Translations under genes and position numbers: made by a program
Source: Belnapia mucosa
GTDB taxonomy: Bacteria > Pseudomonadota > Alphaproteobacteria > Acetobacterales > Acetobacteraceae
Length of the DNA stretch: 64,000 nt
Direction: 5' to 3'
Assembly: GCF_016775475.1 (NCBI RefSeq)
Contig: NZ_JAEUXJ010000003.1
Location: 419,033-483,032, forward strand
In this document: positions 18,544 through 27,920 of the stretch, one piece after another
Layout of the letters: every line of letters starts with the position of its first letter
Position numbering within the stretch: the stretch's first letter is position 1
Notes under the pieces: generated by a model
Seen by the model: only the letters and a program-made list of their open reading frames with translations
What the model was told of the DNA's origin: nothing
The model's database searches: none

Positions 18544-20460
18544 CTACCGGCTCACACGCCGCCCCACCGGCGGCCGCCAGTCGCGCCGCTGCCGTGCCGC
18601 CCAGCCGAAGCGCTGGTCGCCCTCCAGCAAATGCAGGTGGTCGCGCAGCCGGTTGCGGCCGAGCCAGGCGGCGGCGGCCTCCAGCTCCTCGATCGACATC
18701 TCGCTGCGGCTCTTGCCACCCAGCGCCCGTTTCAGCGCGGCATTGTAGGCGTGGTAGAGCCCGGCGCCGCGCGGGATCGGGCCGGACAGGCCCTCCGCCG
18801 CATCCTCCACCACCTGGGCCGCGACCAGGTCGCCCAGCCGGTGTCGCAATTCCCGCTCGGCGCGGGAGGGGGTGAGCAGGTCGCCCTGCGGCTCCGGCTC
18901 CCGCGCCGCCGCGAGCCCTGCCGCCAGGTCGGGGCCGGGGCGCAGCGTGGTCAAGCGGAGCGTCAGCGCATTGCTCTCGAGCGGGATGATCCCATGGCGC
19001 TCCCGTGCCTCGGCCAGCTCATCCTCCAGCCAGCCGGGGAGGTCGAGTGCGGGCTGGCGCGGCGGCCGGCGGTCGGGCTTGGCGCGCGTCCCCTGCTCGC
19101 GCTCCATCCGCCAGCGGAAGCGGGCGAAGAGCGGATCGTCGGGGTGGTAGACCAGCGCCCGCTGCGCGTCATAGGGGCCGGCATGCGGGTCCACCCGCGT
19201 CGCCCGCGCCACCATCTGCTCCAGCCAGGGGCGGGAGCGGATATGGGTCAGCGCCGCGACCACCGCGACCTCGGGCGCGTCCAGCCCCTCATAGGCCATG
19301 GCGACGGTGACGAGGATCGAGGGCTCGGGCGTCAGGCGGAAGGCGGCCAGCATCTCCGGCGCGCCCGGCTCGTCCGAGACCGCGAGCGCGGCGGCGCCGG
19401 TCTGGCCTGGCGGCAGCCAGCCCTCGATGATCTCCAGGTAGCGTCGCGCCTGGGCCTGGTCCGGCGCCACCACCAGCAGCTTGCCGAGGCCCCGCGCGCC
19501 CTCCCCCAGCACCCGCCGCCGCTGGGCGCGCAGCCGCCGCGTCGCCTCGAAGGCGCGACGCAGCAGCCCCTCGGCGAAGCCGGTGCGGAGCGCGGTAAAC
19601 AGCGCCGGGCGCGTCGCCTCGTCCGGTGCCGGGGCGCGCAGCCGGTGCGGGCCGAGCCGCGGGCGCTCGCCGCCGCCCTCGGGCTCCGGCCCCAGCCACG
19701 CCGCCTCCCCATCCAGCGCGCCGAAGGAGACCGGGAGGACGGCGCGCTCGGCCAGCGCCCGGGCGCGGCTATAGCCGATGACGGCCCAGCTCGGCGCGGC
19801 GAGATCGACCTCCCGCTTGCCGCCGGCGGCGCGGCGATAGGGCAGCCAGAGGATGCGCCGGCCATCGGCCCGTTCCAGCGTGCCCGAGAGCAGCAGCCGC
19901 ACGGCCGAGAGCGAGAGCAGCGGCTCGATCGGCGCCGACCAAGCGGCGGCCTCGCCGGCCTCGTCCTCATCCAGCGCCGGCAGGTGATGCACCTCATCGA
20001 CCACCAACAGGTAGCGGTGGCGGCGGAAGGCGGCGAGGTGGAGGTCGGGCGCCGCGGCGATGCCCTGATAGGTGGTGACATAGCCGGCGAGGCCACGGCA
20101 GGGATCGCCCGGCGCATTCTCCGCCGCCCGCACCGAAAGGGCATGGCCCAGCGCGTTACGCCAGGCGGGATCGGCGAAGGCCTCCTCGGCCTGGAGGCGG
20201 AGGCTGTCGCGCGGCACCACCCAGCAGACCCGCTCGCAGAGCCCGGCGCCGATCAGCACATGCGCGGCGAGGACGGGCAGCAGGGACTTGCCGCCGCCTG
20301 GTGTCACGGCGGCCAGGATGTCGCGCAGGTCGCCTGCCTCGCCGGCCGCGATGGCGCGGACGATGGCCAGAAGCTCGCTTTGATGGCTGCGAAGGGCGCG
20401 GCCAGAGGGACGGCTTGCAGGGCGGGGCGAATCGCTCACCGTAGAATCCTGAAATATCAT
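18544..20460 (-). CDS. Solitary superfamily 2 DEVH helicase
   Basis: 638 residues from the ATG ending at 20460, chosen because AAGGAA sits 6 bases upstream; an ATG 33 bases earlier has no ribosome site. Motifs: Walker A TPGGGKS (53-59), DEVHH (155-159), a motif III-like LLLSGTLE, and motif VI QMVARATRVDP. The core resembles the type III restriction/UvrB-like ATPase fold. The last 120 residues hold a helical domain (AYNAALKRALGGKSRSEMSI) of a kind I associate with phage and mobile-element helicases. There is no nuclease, methylase or other defence partner adjacent. Role in DNA repair, defence or an old mobile element is open. Confidence 0.82.
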   Translation of the reverse strand: MIFQDSTVSDSPRPASRPSGRALRSHQSELLAIVRAIAAGEAGDLRDILAAVTPGGGKSLLPVLAAHVLIGAGLCERVCWVVPRDSLRLQAEEAFADPAWRNALGHALSVRAAENAPGDPCRGLAGYVTTYQGIAAAPDLHLAAFRRHRYLLVVDEVHHLPALDEDEAGEAAAWSAPIEPLLSLSAVRLLLSGTLERADGRRILWLPYRRAAGGKREVDLAAPSWAVIGYSRARALAERAVLPVSFGALDGEAAWLGPEPEGGGERPRLGPHRLRAPAPDEATRPALFTALRTGFAEGLLRRAFEATRRLRAQRRRVLGEGARGLGKLLVVAPDQAQARRYLEIIEGWLPPGQTGAAALAVSDEPGAPEMLAAFRLTPEPSILVTVAMAYEGLDAPEVAVVAALTHIRSRPWLEQMVARATRVDPHAGPYDAQRALVYHPDDPLFARFRWRMEREQGTRAKPDRRPPRQPALDLPGWLEDELAEARERHGIIPLESNALTLRLTTLRPGPDLAAGLAAAREPEPQGDLLTPSRAERELRHRLGDLVAAQVVEDAAEGLSGPIPRGAGLYHAYNAALKRALGGKSRSEMSIEELEAAAAWLGRNRLRDHLHLLEGDQRFGWAARQRRDWRPPVGRRVSR

Positions 20461-20525
20461 AGATTCCTTGTCGAGTGCCGAGACGCCTCCCATGCGATGC
20501 GACGGGAGGATAGGCTGCCGCCGCC

Positions 20526-21371
20526 ATGACCCCGGCCCCCGACCATATCCGCCTGATGCATGACGGCCCGAGCGGCGTGGAGGCGATCGAGGCGCGCTTC
20601 GCCGCCCATGCCTATGACCTGCACCGGCATGACGACTGGCTGGTCGGCGTCACGGAACAGGGGGTGCAGGATTTCCACTGCCGCGGCGCACACCGGCGCA
20701 GCACGCCGGGCCGCGTCATCCTGATCGAGCCCGGGGAGGCGCATGACGGCCAGGCCGGGGCTGCGGGTGGCTTTGCCTATCGCATGCTCTATCTGCCGCA
20801 AGCCTGGCTGCGCGCGGCGCTGGCCGATGCACCCGGCGGCGATCCCGGCTTCGCCGCCACGCTCTGCGACGACCCGGCGCTCGGCGGAGCGATCCGCGCC
20901 GCCTGCCTGGCCCTCGCCCAGCCGGAGGAGCGGCTGGGGCGCGACCTGGCGCTGGATGCGGTGCTGGGCTGGCTGCGGCCGCATCTCGGCCGGCCGTCAC
21001 GCGGCGGCGCGGCCGGGCGCAATACCCGGCTGGCGCGGCGCGCGCGGGAGAGGCTGGAGGACGACCCCGCCTCCGATCCCGGGGCGGATGGGCTGGCCCG
21101 TGCGGCGGGGGCGGCGGACCGGTTCCAGCTCGCTCGCGCCTTCCGCGCCGCCTATGGCACCTCGCCGCATGCCTATCTGGTGCAGGTGCGGCTACTGCGG
21201 GCCCGGCGGCTGCTGGCCGAGGGGCTGCGGCCGGCGCTGGTCGCCGCTGAATGCGGCTTCGCCGACCAGAGCCATCTCGGCCGCCGCTTCCGCCGCGCCT
21301 ATGGGCTGACGCCGGCCGCCTATCGCGCGCTTTGCACAGGCGTTCCAGACCGCGGGCCGGGAATGGCCTGA
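20526..21371 (+). CDS. AraC-family transcriptional regulator
   Basis: 281 residues. The N-terminal half is a cupin-like sensing domain (YDLHRHDDWLVGVTEQGVQDFHCRG, then PGRVILIEPGEAHDG), and the C-terminal half (about 185-275) carries the two helix-turn-helix units of the AraC family (FQLARAFRAAYGTSPHAYL and CGFADQSHLGRRFRRAYGLTP). Small-molecule-responsive activator or repressor. It is 30 bases upstream of a DUF2000 gene, a common pairing, so that gene is the likely target. Divergent from the helicase gene. Confidence 0.9.
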   Translation: MTPAPDHIRLMHDGPSGVEAIEARFAAHAYDLHRHDDWLVGVTEQGVQDFHCRGAHRRSTPGRVILIEPGEAHDGQAGAAGGFAYRMLYLPQAWLRAALADAPGGDPGFAATLCDDPALGGAIRAACLALAQPEERLGRDLALDAVLGWLRPHLGRPSRGGAAGRNTRLARRARERLEDDPASDPGADGLARAAGAADRFQLARAFRAAYGTSPHAYLVQVRLLRARRLLAEGLRPALVAAECGFADQSHLGRRFRRAYGLTPAAYRALCTGVPDRGPGMA

Positions 21372-21401
21372 GATGCGCGCCGCAGCGGCGGAGGGGCGCG
21401 C

Positions 21402-21812
21402 ATGGTGTTCGAGACGAAGGTGGCCATCCTGGTGCTGGATGATCTGGCCGTCTGGCAGAAGCTGAACGTCACGGCCTTCCTGGCCACCGGCATCGCGGCG
21501 GCGGCGCCGGAGGCGATGGGCGAGCCCTATGAGGATGCAGCCGGGCGGCTGCATGCGCGGCTGCTGGGTCAGCCCATGCTGATCTTCGCCGCCGGGCCGG
21601 AGGTGATGCAACGCGCCTGGCGCCAGGGGATCGAGCGCAACCTGACCCGCGCCGCCTATGTCCGGGCGATGTTCCAGACCGGCCACGACGCCGCCAACCG
21701 GGAGGCCTTCCGGGCGGAGCCAGCCGAGGCGCCGGACTTCGTCGGGCTGGCGCTGCGCGGGCCGCGGCGGGATGTGGACAAGGCGACCAAGGGCGCCGTG
21801 CTGCATCCCTGA
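21402..21812 (+). CDS. DUF2000 family protein
   Basis: 136 residues with an excellent GGAGGGG ribosome site. Its start (KVAILVLDDLAVWQKLNVTAFLATGI) and the later PMLIFAAGPEVMQRAW match DUF2000, a small soluble family with a peptidyl-tRNA hydrolase II-like fold and no established activity. The AraC regulator immediately upstream suggests it is induced by a specific ligand. Family call good; function unknown. Confidence 0.85.
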   Translation: MVFETKVAILVLDDLAVWQKLNVTAFLATGIAAAAPEAMGEPYEDAAGRLHARLLGQPMLIFAAGPEVMQRAWRQGIERNLTRAAYVRAMFQTGHDAANREAFRAEPAEAPDFVGLALRGPRRDVDKATKGAVLHP

Positions 21813-21869
21813 GGACTCCGCGCCCCACCTGCGTCATCCTGCGCCAGGCACAGGGACGGGAGGGGCGCG

Positions 21870-22583
21870 ATGGCCGACATCGAAGCGCTGCGAGGCCGCA
21901 TCAAGGTCTGCATGTTCGACCAGTACGGCACGGTGGTGGACATGCAGGGCGGGTTGCGCGAGGCCGCGGCGCCCTGGCTTCGCGCCAAGGGCTGGACGGG
22001 CGACCCCAATTCCTTCGTCACCTGGTGGCGCCGCACGCATTTCGAGAATTCGATGATCAACGCGCTGCTGCACCGCGAGCACATGCGCTACCGCGATATC
22101 GGTCACCTCTCCGTCGACCACGTGCTCAACCGCGCCGGCATCGAGCACAGCTGGGAGGAGGTGCAGATGCTCGTCGCCCATATCGAGCGGCTGCGCTGCT
22201 TCCCCGAGGTGCCCGAGGCCCTCGCGCGGTTGCAGCGGCGCTACCGCCTCGTCGTCCTCTCCAACGGCGATCCCGACATGCTGGAGGAGGCGAAGCGGCA
22301 TCACGGCATCCCCTTCGACGAGGTGATCTCGGTCGCCGCCGCCGGCGCCTTCAAGCCGCATGTCGCCACCTATACCAAGGCGGCCGAGATCTGCGGCGTG
22401 GCGATGGAGGAGATCCTGTTTGTCGCCAACCACGAATTCGATTGCGTGGGTGCCAAGGCGGCCGGCATGCGCGCTGCCTTCATCGACCGCCGCCGCCGCC
22501 CCTTCGCCCAATGGGCCTACCAGCCCGACCTGATCGTGAAGAGCATGACGGAGCTGGCGGATCTTCTCGGCGGCGTCGGCTAG
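21870..22583 (+). CDS. HAD-superfamily hydrolase, haloacid dehalogenase type II-like
   Basis: 237 residues, GGGAGGGG ribosome site. HAD motifs: nucleophile Asp17 in MFDQYGTVVD, motif II Ser in VVLSNGD, motif III Lys in GAFKPH, and motif IV region VANHEFDCVGAKAAGM. The cap domain and C-terminal layout fit L-2-haloacid dehalogenases, but the usual DxxGT after the nucleophile reads DQYGT and the substrate could be another phosphate or haloacid. Its last 4 bases overlap the convergent small gene. Not clearly in an operon with DUF2000 (57-base gap). Confidence 0.85.
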   Translation: MADIEALRGRIKVCMFDQYGTVVDMQGGLREAAAPWLRAKGWTGDPNSFVTWWRRTHFENSMINALLHREHMRYRDIGHLSVDHVLNRAGIEHSWEEVQMLVAHIERLRCFPEVPEALARLQRRYRLVVLSNGDPDMLEEAKRHHGIPFDEVISVAAAGAFKPHVATYTKAAEICGVAMEEILFVANHEFDCVGAKAAGMRAAFIDRRRRPFAQWAYQPDLIVKSMTELADLLGGVG

Positions 22584-22765
22584 TCGTCCGGCCCGCCGGG
22601 CGTGCTGTTGGTCACCCCGGGCGGGTCCGGATAGAGGTCCGAGGGAACCTTGGCATCCGGATTCTTGGTGGTGCCGCCCTGCTGCACCTTGGCAGCAGTG
22701 GTCTTGGCCTTGGGGTCGGCGCTGTTCATGCGCTCCCCCGCGCCGGTCGGCGGTGTCTCGGGCAT
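22580..22765 (-). CDS. Small disordered polar protein coupled to upstream hydrolase
   Basis: 61 residues starting at the ATG ending at 22765, which shares one base with the stop of the upstream hydrolase (TGATG), a strong sign of coupled translation. The product is rich in Pro, Thr, Lys, Asp and Gly (DPKAKTTAAKVQQGG; PSDLYPDPPGVTNSTPGG) with no hydrophobic segment, so it is probably intrinsically disordered. Family not recognised. It ends within the last codons of the convergent HAD gene. Confidence 0.55.
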   Translation of the reverse strand: MPETPPTGAGERMNSADPKAKTTAAKVQQGGTTKNPDAKVPSDLYPDPPGVTNSTPGGPDD

Positions 22766-23685
22766 CAGTCGAACTCCTTGCAATCGAGCCGGTCGCCCGG
22801 CGCCAGCAGCCCCGGCGCGCCATCCCGCAGCGCCGCCCGCGCCGCGCCATCGCCGAGCAGCATGGCGCGCAGGAACAACACCGCGAGGCCGGCGGTGCGG
22901 GCATGGTAGGTGGGGTCGCCCCAGCGCGGGCCGGCCGCCGGTTCATCGGCGAAGGCGGCATGGTTGGCGCCGGCCAGCACCGCCAGGGCCTGGGGCGCGC
23001 CGGAGATGGCGTGGAAGGGCGCCTCCCGGTCGGCCGGCGTGGCGCCATCGATGGCGCCCCGGTCCTCGGTACCGGTGACATGCAGCATCGGCGTGGCGAT
23101 GCGGCCGAAGGCATAGCGGGCCGGCAGGCCGCGCGGCGGGATGGGCGAGAGCGCGATGCCCGCCTTCAGCCGTCGGTCCGGCAGGGCCAGCCCATGCTCG
23201 CCCCCCGGCAGGCGCTGGCCGAGCAGGTGCTGCACCACCCAAGCGCCATAGGAATGGCCGGCGACCGCGAGCCGCCCGGTATCCACCCGGCCGCGCAGGC
23301 TCTCCCGCCGGCCGATCTCGTCGAGGGCGAAGACGCCGTCGCGCAGCCGCGCCAGCGCCTGGCCGGGGTCGAGCGCCGCGGCGCCCAGGGCGGAGAAGTC
23401 GCCCCTGCCCTGCCAGAGCGAGGCATCGGTGCCCGGATGCTGGATATGGATGGCGACGAAGCCCGCCCCCGCCAGCGCCCGGCCGAGATAGGCGAGCCCC
23501 TCGCGCGAGCCGCCGAGCCCATGCGAGACCAGCACCACCGGGGCCGGCGCCGCCCCTTCGGGCAGGCGGATCAGCACCGGCAGGGTCCGGCCGCGGGTGG
23601 GGTCGGTCCAGCCCTCCTCGATCACGGGCTCGGCCGCGGCGGGACGGGGCAGCAGGGCGGCGAGCAGCAGGGGACGGCGGCGCAT
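22765..23685 (-). CDS. Exported alpha/beta hydrolase
   Basis: 306 residues with a signal peptide (MRRRPLLLAALLPRPAAAEP). Dienelactone hydrolase/PAF-acetylhydrolase-like fold: oxyanion segment VLVSHGLGGSREG, nucleophile elbow GHSYGA, acid region TGTEDRGAIDG and a catalytic His in GANHAAFADEP. A periplasmic or secreted lipase/esterase is likely; substrate unknown. Its stop overlaps the start of the 61-residue protein. Confidence 0.85.
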   Translation of the reverse strand: MRRRPLLLAALLPRPAAAEPVIEEGWTDPTRGRTLPVLIRLPEGAAPAPVVLVSHGLGGSREGLAYLGRALAGAGFVAIHIQHPGTDASLWQGRGDFSALGAAALDPGQALARLRDGVFALDEIGRRESLRGRVDTGRLAVAGHSYGAWVVQHLLGQRLPGGEHGLALPDRRLKAGIALSPIPPRGLPARYAFGRIATPMLHVTGTEDRGAIDGATPADREAPFHAISGAPQALAVLAGANHAAFADEPAAGPRWGDPTYHARTAGLAVLFLRAMLLGDGAARAALRDGAPGLLAPGDRLDCKEFD

Positions 23686-23726
23686 CGGGGGATCACCCGG
23701 GGCGAACGCCGCAGGCTGCCGGCGGT

Positions 23727-24053
23727 TCAGGCGGCCTCGCCGCCCTCCGGGCCGTAGAAGATTACCCAGGTGGCGAAATCGTCGGAGAAATCCTCGAACC
23801 GGTGCTCGGCGCCGGCGGGGGCGAAGAGCAGGTCGCCGGCGCGGCAGTCGCCGACCTCCCCGGCGCAGCGGAAACGGCCATGGCCGGAGATGACGACATA
23901 GACCTCGTCCCGGTCATGCGGCACCTGCGAATCCACGCCGCGTGGCGCATACCAGCGCACCTCCAGCGAGCCATGGCGGAAGACCTCGGCCGAGAGGCGC
24001 CCCGGCGCATTCGGCAGGCGGGCCGCCCGCGCGGCCTCGAACAGGAAGGTCAT
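23727..24053 (-). CDS. Small single-domain cupin protein
   Basis: 108 residues forming one cupin domain: metal-ligand motif 1 as VPHDRDEVYVVISGHGRF and motif 2 as GDLLFAPAGAEHRFEDF. The His and Glu residues for a divalent metal are present. Such proteins can be enzymes, sensors or sugar binders, and the role is not predictable here. It sits between the Nudix gene and the exported hydrolase on the same strand; gaps of about 31-41 bases allow a shared transcript. Confidence 0.85.
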   Translation of the reverse strand: MTFLFEAARAARLPNAPGRLSAEVFRHGSLEVRWYAPRGVDSQVPHDRDEVYVVISGHGRFRCAGEVGDCRAGDLLFAPAGAEHRFEDFSDDFATWVIFYGPEGGEAA

Positions 24054-24084
24054 CGGCGGGCTCCTTCCTCGGGCAGCCGAGGGG

Positions 24085-24642
24085 TCAGAAGCTTAGGCGC
24101 CCCGCCGCCCGCAGCGCCAGCAACAGGATGCCGACATGATTGGCATTGCCGATCACGCCCTCGGCCAGCCCGGCCAGGACGGTGGCGATGGGCAACTCCT
24201 CCACAGCGATCTCCTCTCCATGGTCGAGCGCCTGCGCCCCGCCGGGGATAGCGCCCTCGGCAAGGACGGCATGGATCAGGTTGCCGGCATGGGCCGGGTC
24301 GTTGCGGAGGGTCGCGGCCAGGCGGAAGCTGCCCGCCGCGTAGCCCGTCTCTTCCTCGAATTCGCGGCGGCCGGCGGCGACCGGGTCGGTCTCCTCCGGC
24401 TCCATCATGCCGCCCGGCAGTTCCAGGATGGCGGCGCCGGCACCGGGGCGGAACTGCCGCACCAGCACCAGCCGGTCCTCCGGCGTCAGCGCCACCACAT
24501 GCACCAGCCCCGGCCAGTCGAGTCGGTACCAGGGATCGAGCAGCGTGCCGCCCGCCGTCTCCCAGGCCTCGGCGCGGAGATGCACCCAGCGGTCGCGGTG
24601 GACGGTGCGGTCACCCCGCCACCGCCAGGGGCGCACCGTCAC
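24085..24642 (-). CDS. Nudix hydrolase, ADP-ribose pyrophosphatase-like
   Basis: 185 residues from a GTG that overlaps the gcvP stop (GTGA). The Nudix box is complete: [19 protein letters not shown] followed by EEETGY, matching G-x5-E-x7-REUxEExGU. The following segment and size resemble ADP-sugar pyrophosphatases. Translational coupling to the glycine cleavage operon is unusual and suggests the two are expressed together, though no metabolic link is established. Confidence 0.87.
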   Translation of the reverse strand: MTVRPWRWRGDRTVHRDRWVHLRAEAWETAGGTLLDPWYRLDWPGLVHVVALTPEDRLVLVRQFRPGAGAAILELPGGMMEPEETDPVAAGRREFEEETGYAAGSFRLAATLRNDPAHAGNLIHAVLAEGAIPGGAQALDHGEEIAVEELPIATVLAGLAEGVIGNANHVGILLLALRAAGRLSF

Positions 24643-27536
24643 TCCGCCGCCTGGAGGTGCATCCGCTCCGCATAGGCCTCCAGCGGCGCGCAGGTGCAGA
24701 CCAGGTTGCGGTCGCCATGGACGTTGTCCACGCGCTTCACCGGCGGCCAGTACTTGTGGGCGCGCACGAAGTGCAGCGGGAAGGCCGCCTCCTCCCGGCT
24801 GTAGGGGTGCGTCCACTCGCTCGCCATGACCTCGGCGGCGGTGTGGGGCGCGTTCTTCAGCGGGTTGTCGGCGCGGTCGCTGCGGCCCTGCTCCACCGCG
24901 CGGATCTCGGCGCGGATGGCGATCATGGCGTCGCAGAAGCGGTCCAGCTCCTCCTTCGGCTCGCTCTCGGTGGGCTCCACCATCAGCGTGCCGGAGACGG
25001 GCCAGGACATGGTCGGCGCGTGGTAGCCGTAGTCCTGCAGGCGCTTGGCGATGTCCTCGACCAGCACGCCGCCACCCTGCTGGAAGCCACGGCAGTCGAG
25101 GATGCACTCATGCGCCACCATGCCGCGCAGGCCGCGGTAGAGCACGGGGAAGTGCCCCTCCAGCCGGCGGGCGATGTAGTTGGCGGAGAGGATCGCCACC
25201 TGCGTCGCCCGCGTCAGCCCCTCGGCGCCCATCATGCGAATATAGGCGTAGGAGATGGGCAGGATGGCGGCGCTGCCGAAGGGCGCCGAGGAGACGGGGC
25301 CATAGCCCGTCGCCGGGCCCGCACCACGATGAAAGGGATGGTTCGGCAAGTGCGGCGCCAGATGCGCGGCGACGCCGATCGGGCCGACGCCCGGGCCGCC
25401 GCCGCCATGCGGGATGCAGAAGGTCTTGTGCAGGTTCAGGTGGCAGACATCGGCGCCGATGGCGGCGGGCGAGGTCAGGCCGACCTGGGCGTTCATGTTG
25501 GCCCCGTCCATATAGACCTGGCCGCCATGGCGATGGATCAGGGCGCAGATCTCCCTGATCTGCTCCTCGAAGACGCCATGGGTGGAGGGGTAGGTGACCA
25601 TCAACGCGGCGAGCCTGTCGGCATGCTGCGCCGCCTTGGCCTCCAGATCCTTAAGGTCCACGTTGCCGTCGCGGTCGCAGCCAACGACGACGACCTTCAT
25701 CCCCGCCATCACCGCAGAGGCCGGGTTGGTGCCATGGGCGCTGGAGGGGATCAGGCAGACATTGCGCTGGTCATTGCCTTGGGCGCGATGCCAGGCGCGG
25801 ATGGCGAGCAGCCCGGCATATTCGCCCTGGCTGCCGGCATTCGGCTGCAGCGAGACGGCGGCGAAGCCGGTGACGGCGCAGAGCCAGGACTCCAGCCGCT
25901 TGATCATGGCGAAATAGCCCTCGGCCTGGTCCTCAGGCGCAAAGGGGTGGATGTTGGCGAAGCCGGGGAAGGTGATCGGGATCATCTCCGCCGTCGCGTT
26001 CAGCTTCATCGTGCAGGAGCCGAGCGGGATCATGCTGCGGTTCAGCGCGACATCCTTGTCCTCGAGCCGCTTGAGGTAGCGCAGCATCGCATGTTCGGAG
26101 TGATGGCTGCGGAAGACCTCGGCGGTGAGGTAGGGGGTGCAGCGGGCGAGCGCCTCCGGCAGGCTGGCCTCGGGGTGGAGCGCATCGAGCGCGCCGGCGC
26201 CAAGGAGGTCGGCGAGGGAGGCGAGTTCCTCCCGCGTCACCGTCTCGTCGAGGGCGATGGAGACGCAGCCGGCATCGACGCGCCAGAGGTTGAAGCCGCG
26301 CTCGAACGCGCCTTGCATCAGCGCATCGGCGCGGTCGCCCGCTTCGATGGCGATGGTGTCGAAGAAGGCCGTGTGCCGCAGGGTGAAGCCGCCGCGCCGC
26401 GCCGCATCGGCCAGCAGCCGCGCCTGGAGGTTCACGCGGCGAGCAATGCGCGCAAGCCCCTCCGGCCCGTGCCAGACGGCATACATGCCGGCCATCACGG
26501 CGAGCAGCACCTGCGCGGTGCAGATGTTGCTGGTCGCCTTCTCGCGGCGGATATGCTGCTCGCGAGTCTGCAAGGCGAGGCGCATCGCCGGGTTGCCGGC
26601 GGCATCGACGGAGACGCCGACCAGGCGGCCGGGCAGCAGGCGTTTGAGCCCGTCCTTCACCGCCATGTAGGCGGCATGCGGCCCGCCATAGCCGAGCGGC
26701 ACGCCGAAGCGCTGAGTGCTGCCGATGACGACATCGGCGCCCATCTCGCCGGGCGGCGTCAGCAGGCAGAGCGAGAGCGGGTCGGCGGCGACGATGGCGA
26801 GGCCGCCCACGGCCTGCACCGCGGCGATCTCGGGCGTGAGGTCGCGGACCTCGCCGGTGGTGCCGGGGTAGTTCAGCAGCAGGGCGAAAGGCTTCTCAGC
26901 GGCGGCAGCCTCGGCAATGCCGGCGGGCGGCACGACGACGACGCGGAGCCCGACCGGCTCGGCGCGGGTGCGGACCACAGCGAGGGTCTGCGGATGCAGA
27001 TCGGCCGCGACCAGCAGCGTCGTCGACTTGCCCTTCTGCGCGGCATGGGCCAGCGCCACCGCCTCGGCCGCCGCCGTGCCCTCATCGAGCAGCGAGGCAT
27101 TGGCGACCGGCAGGCCGGTGAGGTCCGTCACCATGGTCTGGAAATTGACCAGCGCCTCCAGCCGGCCCTGGGCGATCTCGGCCTGGTAGGGCGTGTAGGC
27201 GGTGTACCAGCCGGGATTTTCCAGCACGTTGCGCAGGATCACCGGTGGGGTGTGGGTGCCGTGATAGCCGAGGCCGATCAGCGACTTCACCCGGCTGTTG
27301 CGCTCGGAGAGGGCGCGCAGCTCGGCGATGGCCTCCGCCTCGGTCGCCGGCGGCGGCAGGGCGGACAGATCGGCGCCGGCGATGGCGGCAGGGACGGTGC
27401 GGCCGGCCATCTCCTCGAGGCTGGCGGCGCCGACGACGCGCAGCATCGCCGCGATGTCATCGGGACCGGGGCCGATATGGCGGCGGGCGAATTCCGTGCC
27501 CTCCTCCAGTGCGGCGAGTTCCTGCAACGCGCTCAC
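24639..27536 (-). CDS. gcvP: Glycine dehydrogenase (decarboxylating), GcvP
   Basis: 965 residues, the full-length single-chain P-protein rather than split GcvPA/GcvPB. GcvP decarboxylates glycine with pyridoxal phosphate and loads the aminomethyl group on the lipoyl arm of GcvH. The PLP lysine is Lys704 in [19 protein letters not shown]; the conserved start [17 protein letters not shown] is also present. GTG start coupled to gcvH (GTGA). Third gene of gcvT-gcvH-gcvP under the glycine riboswitch. Confidence 0.97.
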   Translation of the reverse strand: MSALQELAALEEGTEFARRHIGPGPDDIAAMLRVVGAASLEEMAGRTVPAAIAGADLSALPPPATEAEAIAELRALSERNSRVKSLIGLGYHGTHTPPVILRNVLENPGWYTAYTPYQAEIAQGRLEALVNFQTMVTDLTGLPVANASLLDEGTAAAEAVALAHAAQKGKSTTLLVAADLHPQTLAVVRTRAEPVGLRVVVVPPAGIAEAAAAEKPFALLLNYPGTTGEVRDLTPEIAAVQAVGGLAIVAADPLSLCLLTPPGEMGADVVIGSTQRFGVPLGYGGPHAAYMAVKDGLKRLLPGRLVGVSVDAAGNPAMRLALQTREQHIRREKATSNICTAQVLLAVMAGMYAVWHGPEGLARIARRVNLQARLLADAARRGGFTLRHTAFFDTIAIEAGDRADALMQGAFERGFNLWRVDAGCVSIALDETVTREELASLADLLGAGALDALHPEASLPEALARCTPYLTAEVFRSHHSEHAMLRYLKRLEDKDVALNRSMIPLGSCTMKLNATAEMIPITFPGFANIHPFAPEDQAEGYFAMIKRLESWLCAVTGFAAVSLQPNAGSQGEYAGLLAIRAWHRAQGNDQRNVCLIPSSAHGTNPASAVMAGMKVVVVGCDRDGNVDLKDLEAKAAQHADRLAALMVTYPSTHGVFEEQIREICALIHRHGGQVYMDGANMNAQVGLTSPAAIGADVCHLNLHKTFCIPHGGGGPGVGPIGVAAHLAPHLPNHPFHRGAGPATGYGPVSSAPFGSAAILPISYAYIRMMGAEGLTRATQVAILSANYIARRLEGHFPVLYRGLRGMVAHECILDCRGFQQGGGVLVEDIAKRLQDYGYHAPTMSWPVSGTLMVEPTESEPKEELDRFCDAMIAIRAEIRAVEQGRSDRADNPLKNAPHTAAEVMASEWTHPYSREEAAFPLHFVRAHKYWPPVKRVDNVHGDRNLVCTCAPLEAYAERMHLQAAE

Positions 27537-27910
27537 GCCTGGCTCTCCACGAAGGCGGCATAGGCGCCCTCATCCATCAGCGCAGCGACGGCGCCGGCAT
27601 CGGCCGGCTCGATCTTGAAGAACCAGCCCTCGCCGGTCGGCTCGCGGTTGATGAGGCCGGGATCGTCTACCAGGGCGGCATTCACCTCGACGATGCGGCC
27701 GGCGATCGGGGCGTAGACATCGGAGGCGGCCTTCACGCTCTCGACCACGGCGATCGCCTCGCCGGCCGCGACCTCGCGCCCCACCTCGGGCAGATCGACG
27801 AAGACCACATCACCCAGCGCATTCTGGGCGTGGTCGGTGATGCCGATCGTGGCGGCATCGCCATCGGCCCGCACCCATTCATGGTCCTGGGTGAATTTCA
27901 GCTCTGCCAT
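27533..27910 (-). CDS. gcvH: Glycine cleavage system H protein
   Basis: 125 residues. The lipoyl attachment lysine is Lys60 in [14 protein letters not shown], and the family start ([13 protein letters not shown]) is intact. GcvH shuttles the aminomethyl intermediate between GcvP, GcvT and lipoamide dehydrogenase. It lies 10 bases after gcvT and overlaps gcvP. Confidence 0.97.
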   Translation of the reverse strand: MAELKFTQDHEWVRADGDAATIGITDHAQNALGDVVFVDLPEVGREVAAGEAIAVVESVKAASDVYAPIAGRIVEVNAALVDDPGLINREPTGEGWFFKIEPADAGAVAALMDEGAYAAFVESQA

Positions 27911-27920
27911 CGGATCGTCC

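Noticed and set aside
18544..20460. Complete restriction or CRISPR-linked defence locus around the helicase
   Set aside because: Neighbours are an orphan response regulator and an AraC/DUF2000 pair; no nuclease, methylase, cas gene or repeat array is present.
24657..27563. 968-codon open frame on the plus strand opposite gcvP
   Set aside because: It mirrors gcvP codon by codon, has low-complexity Gly/Ala/Arg/Asp-rich sequence and no family motif; a by-product of high-GC codon use.
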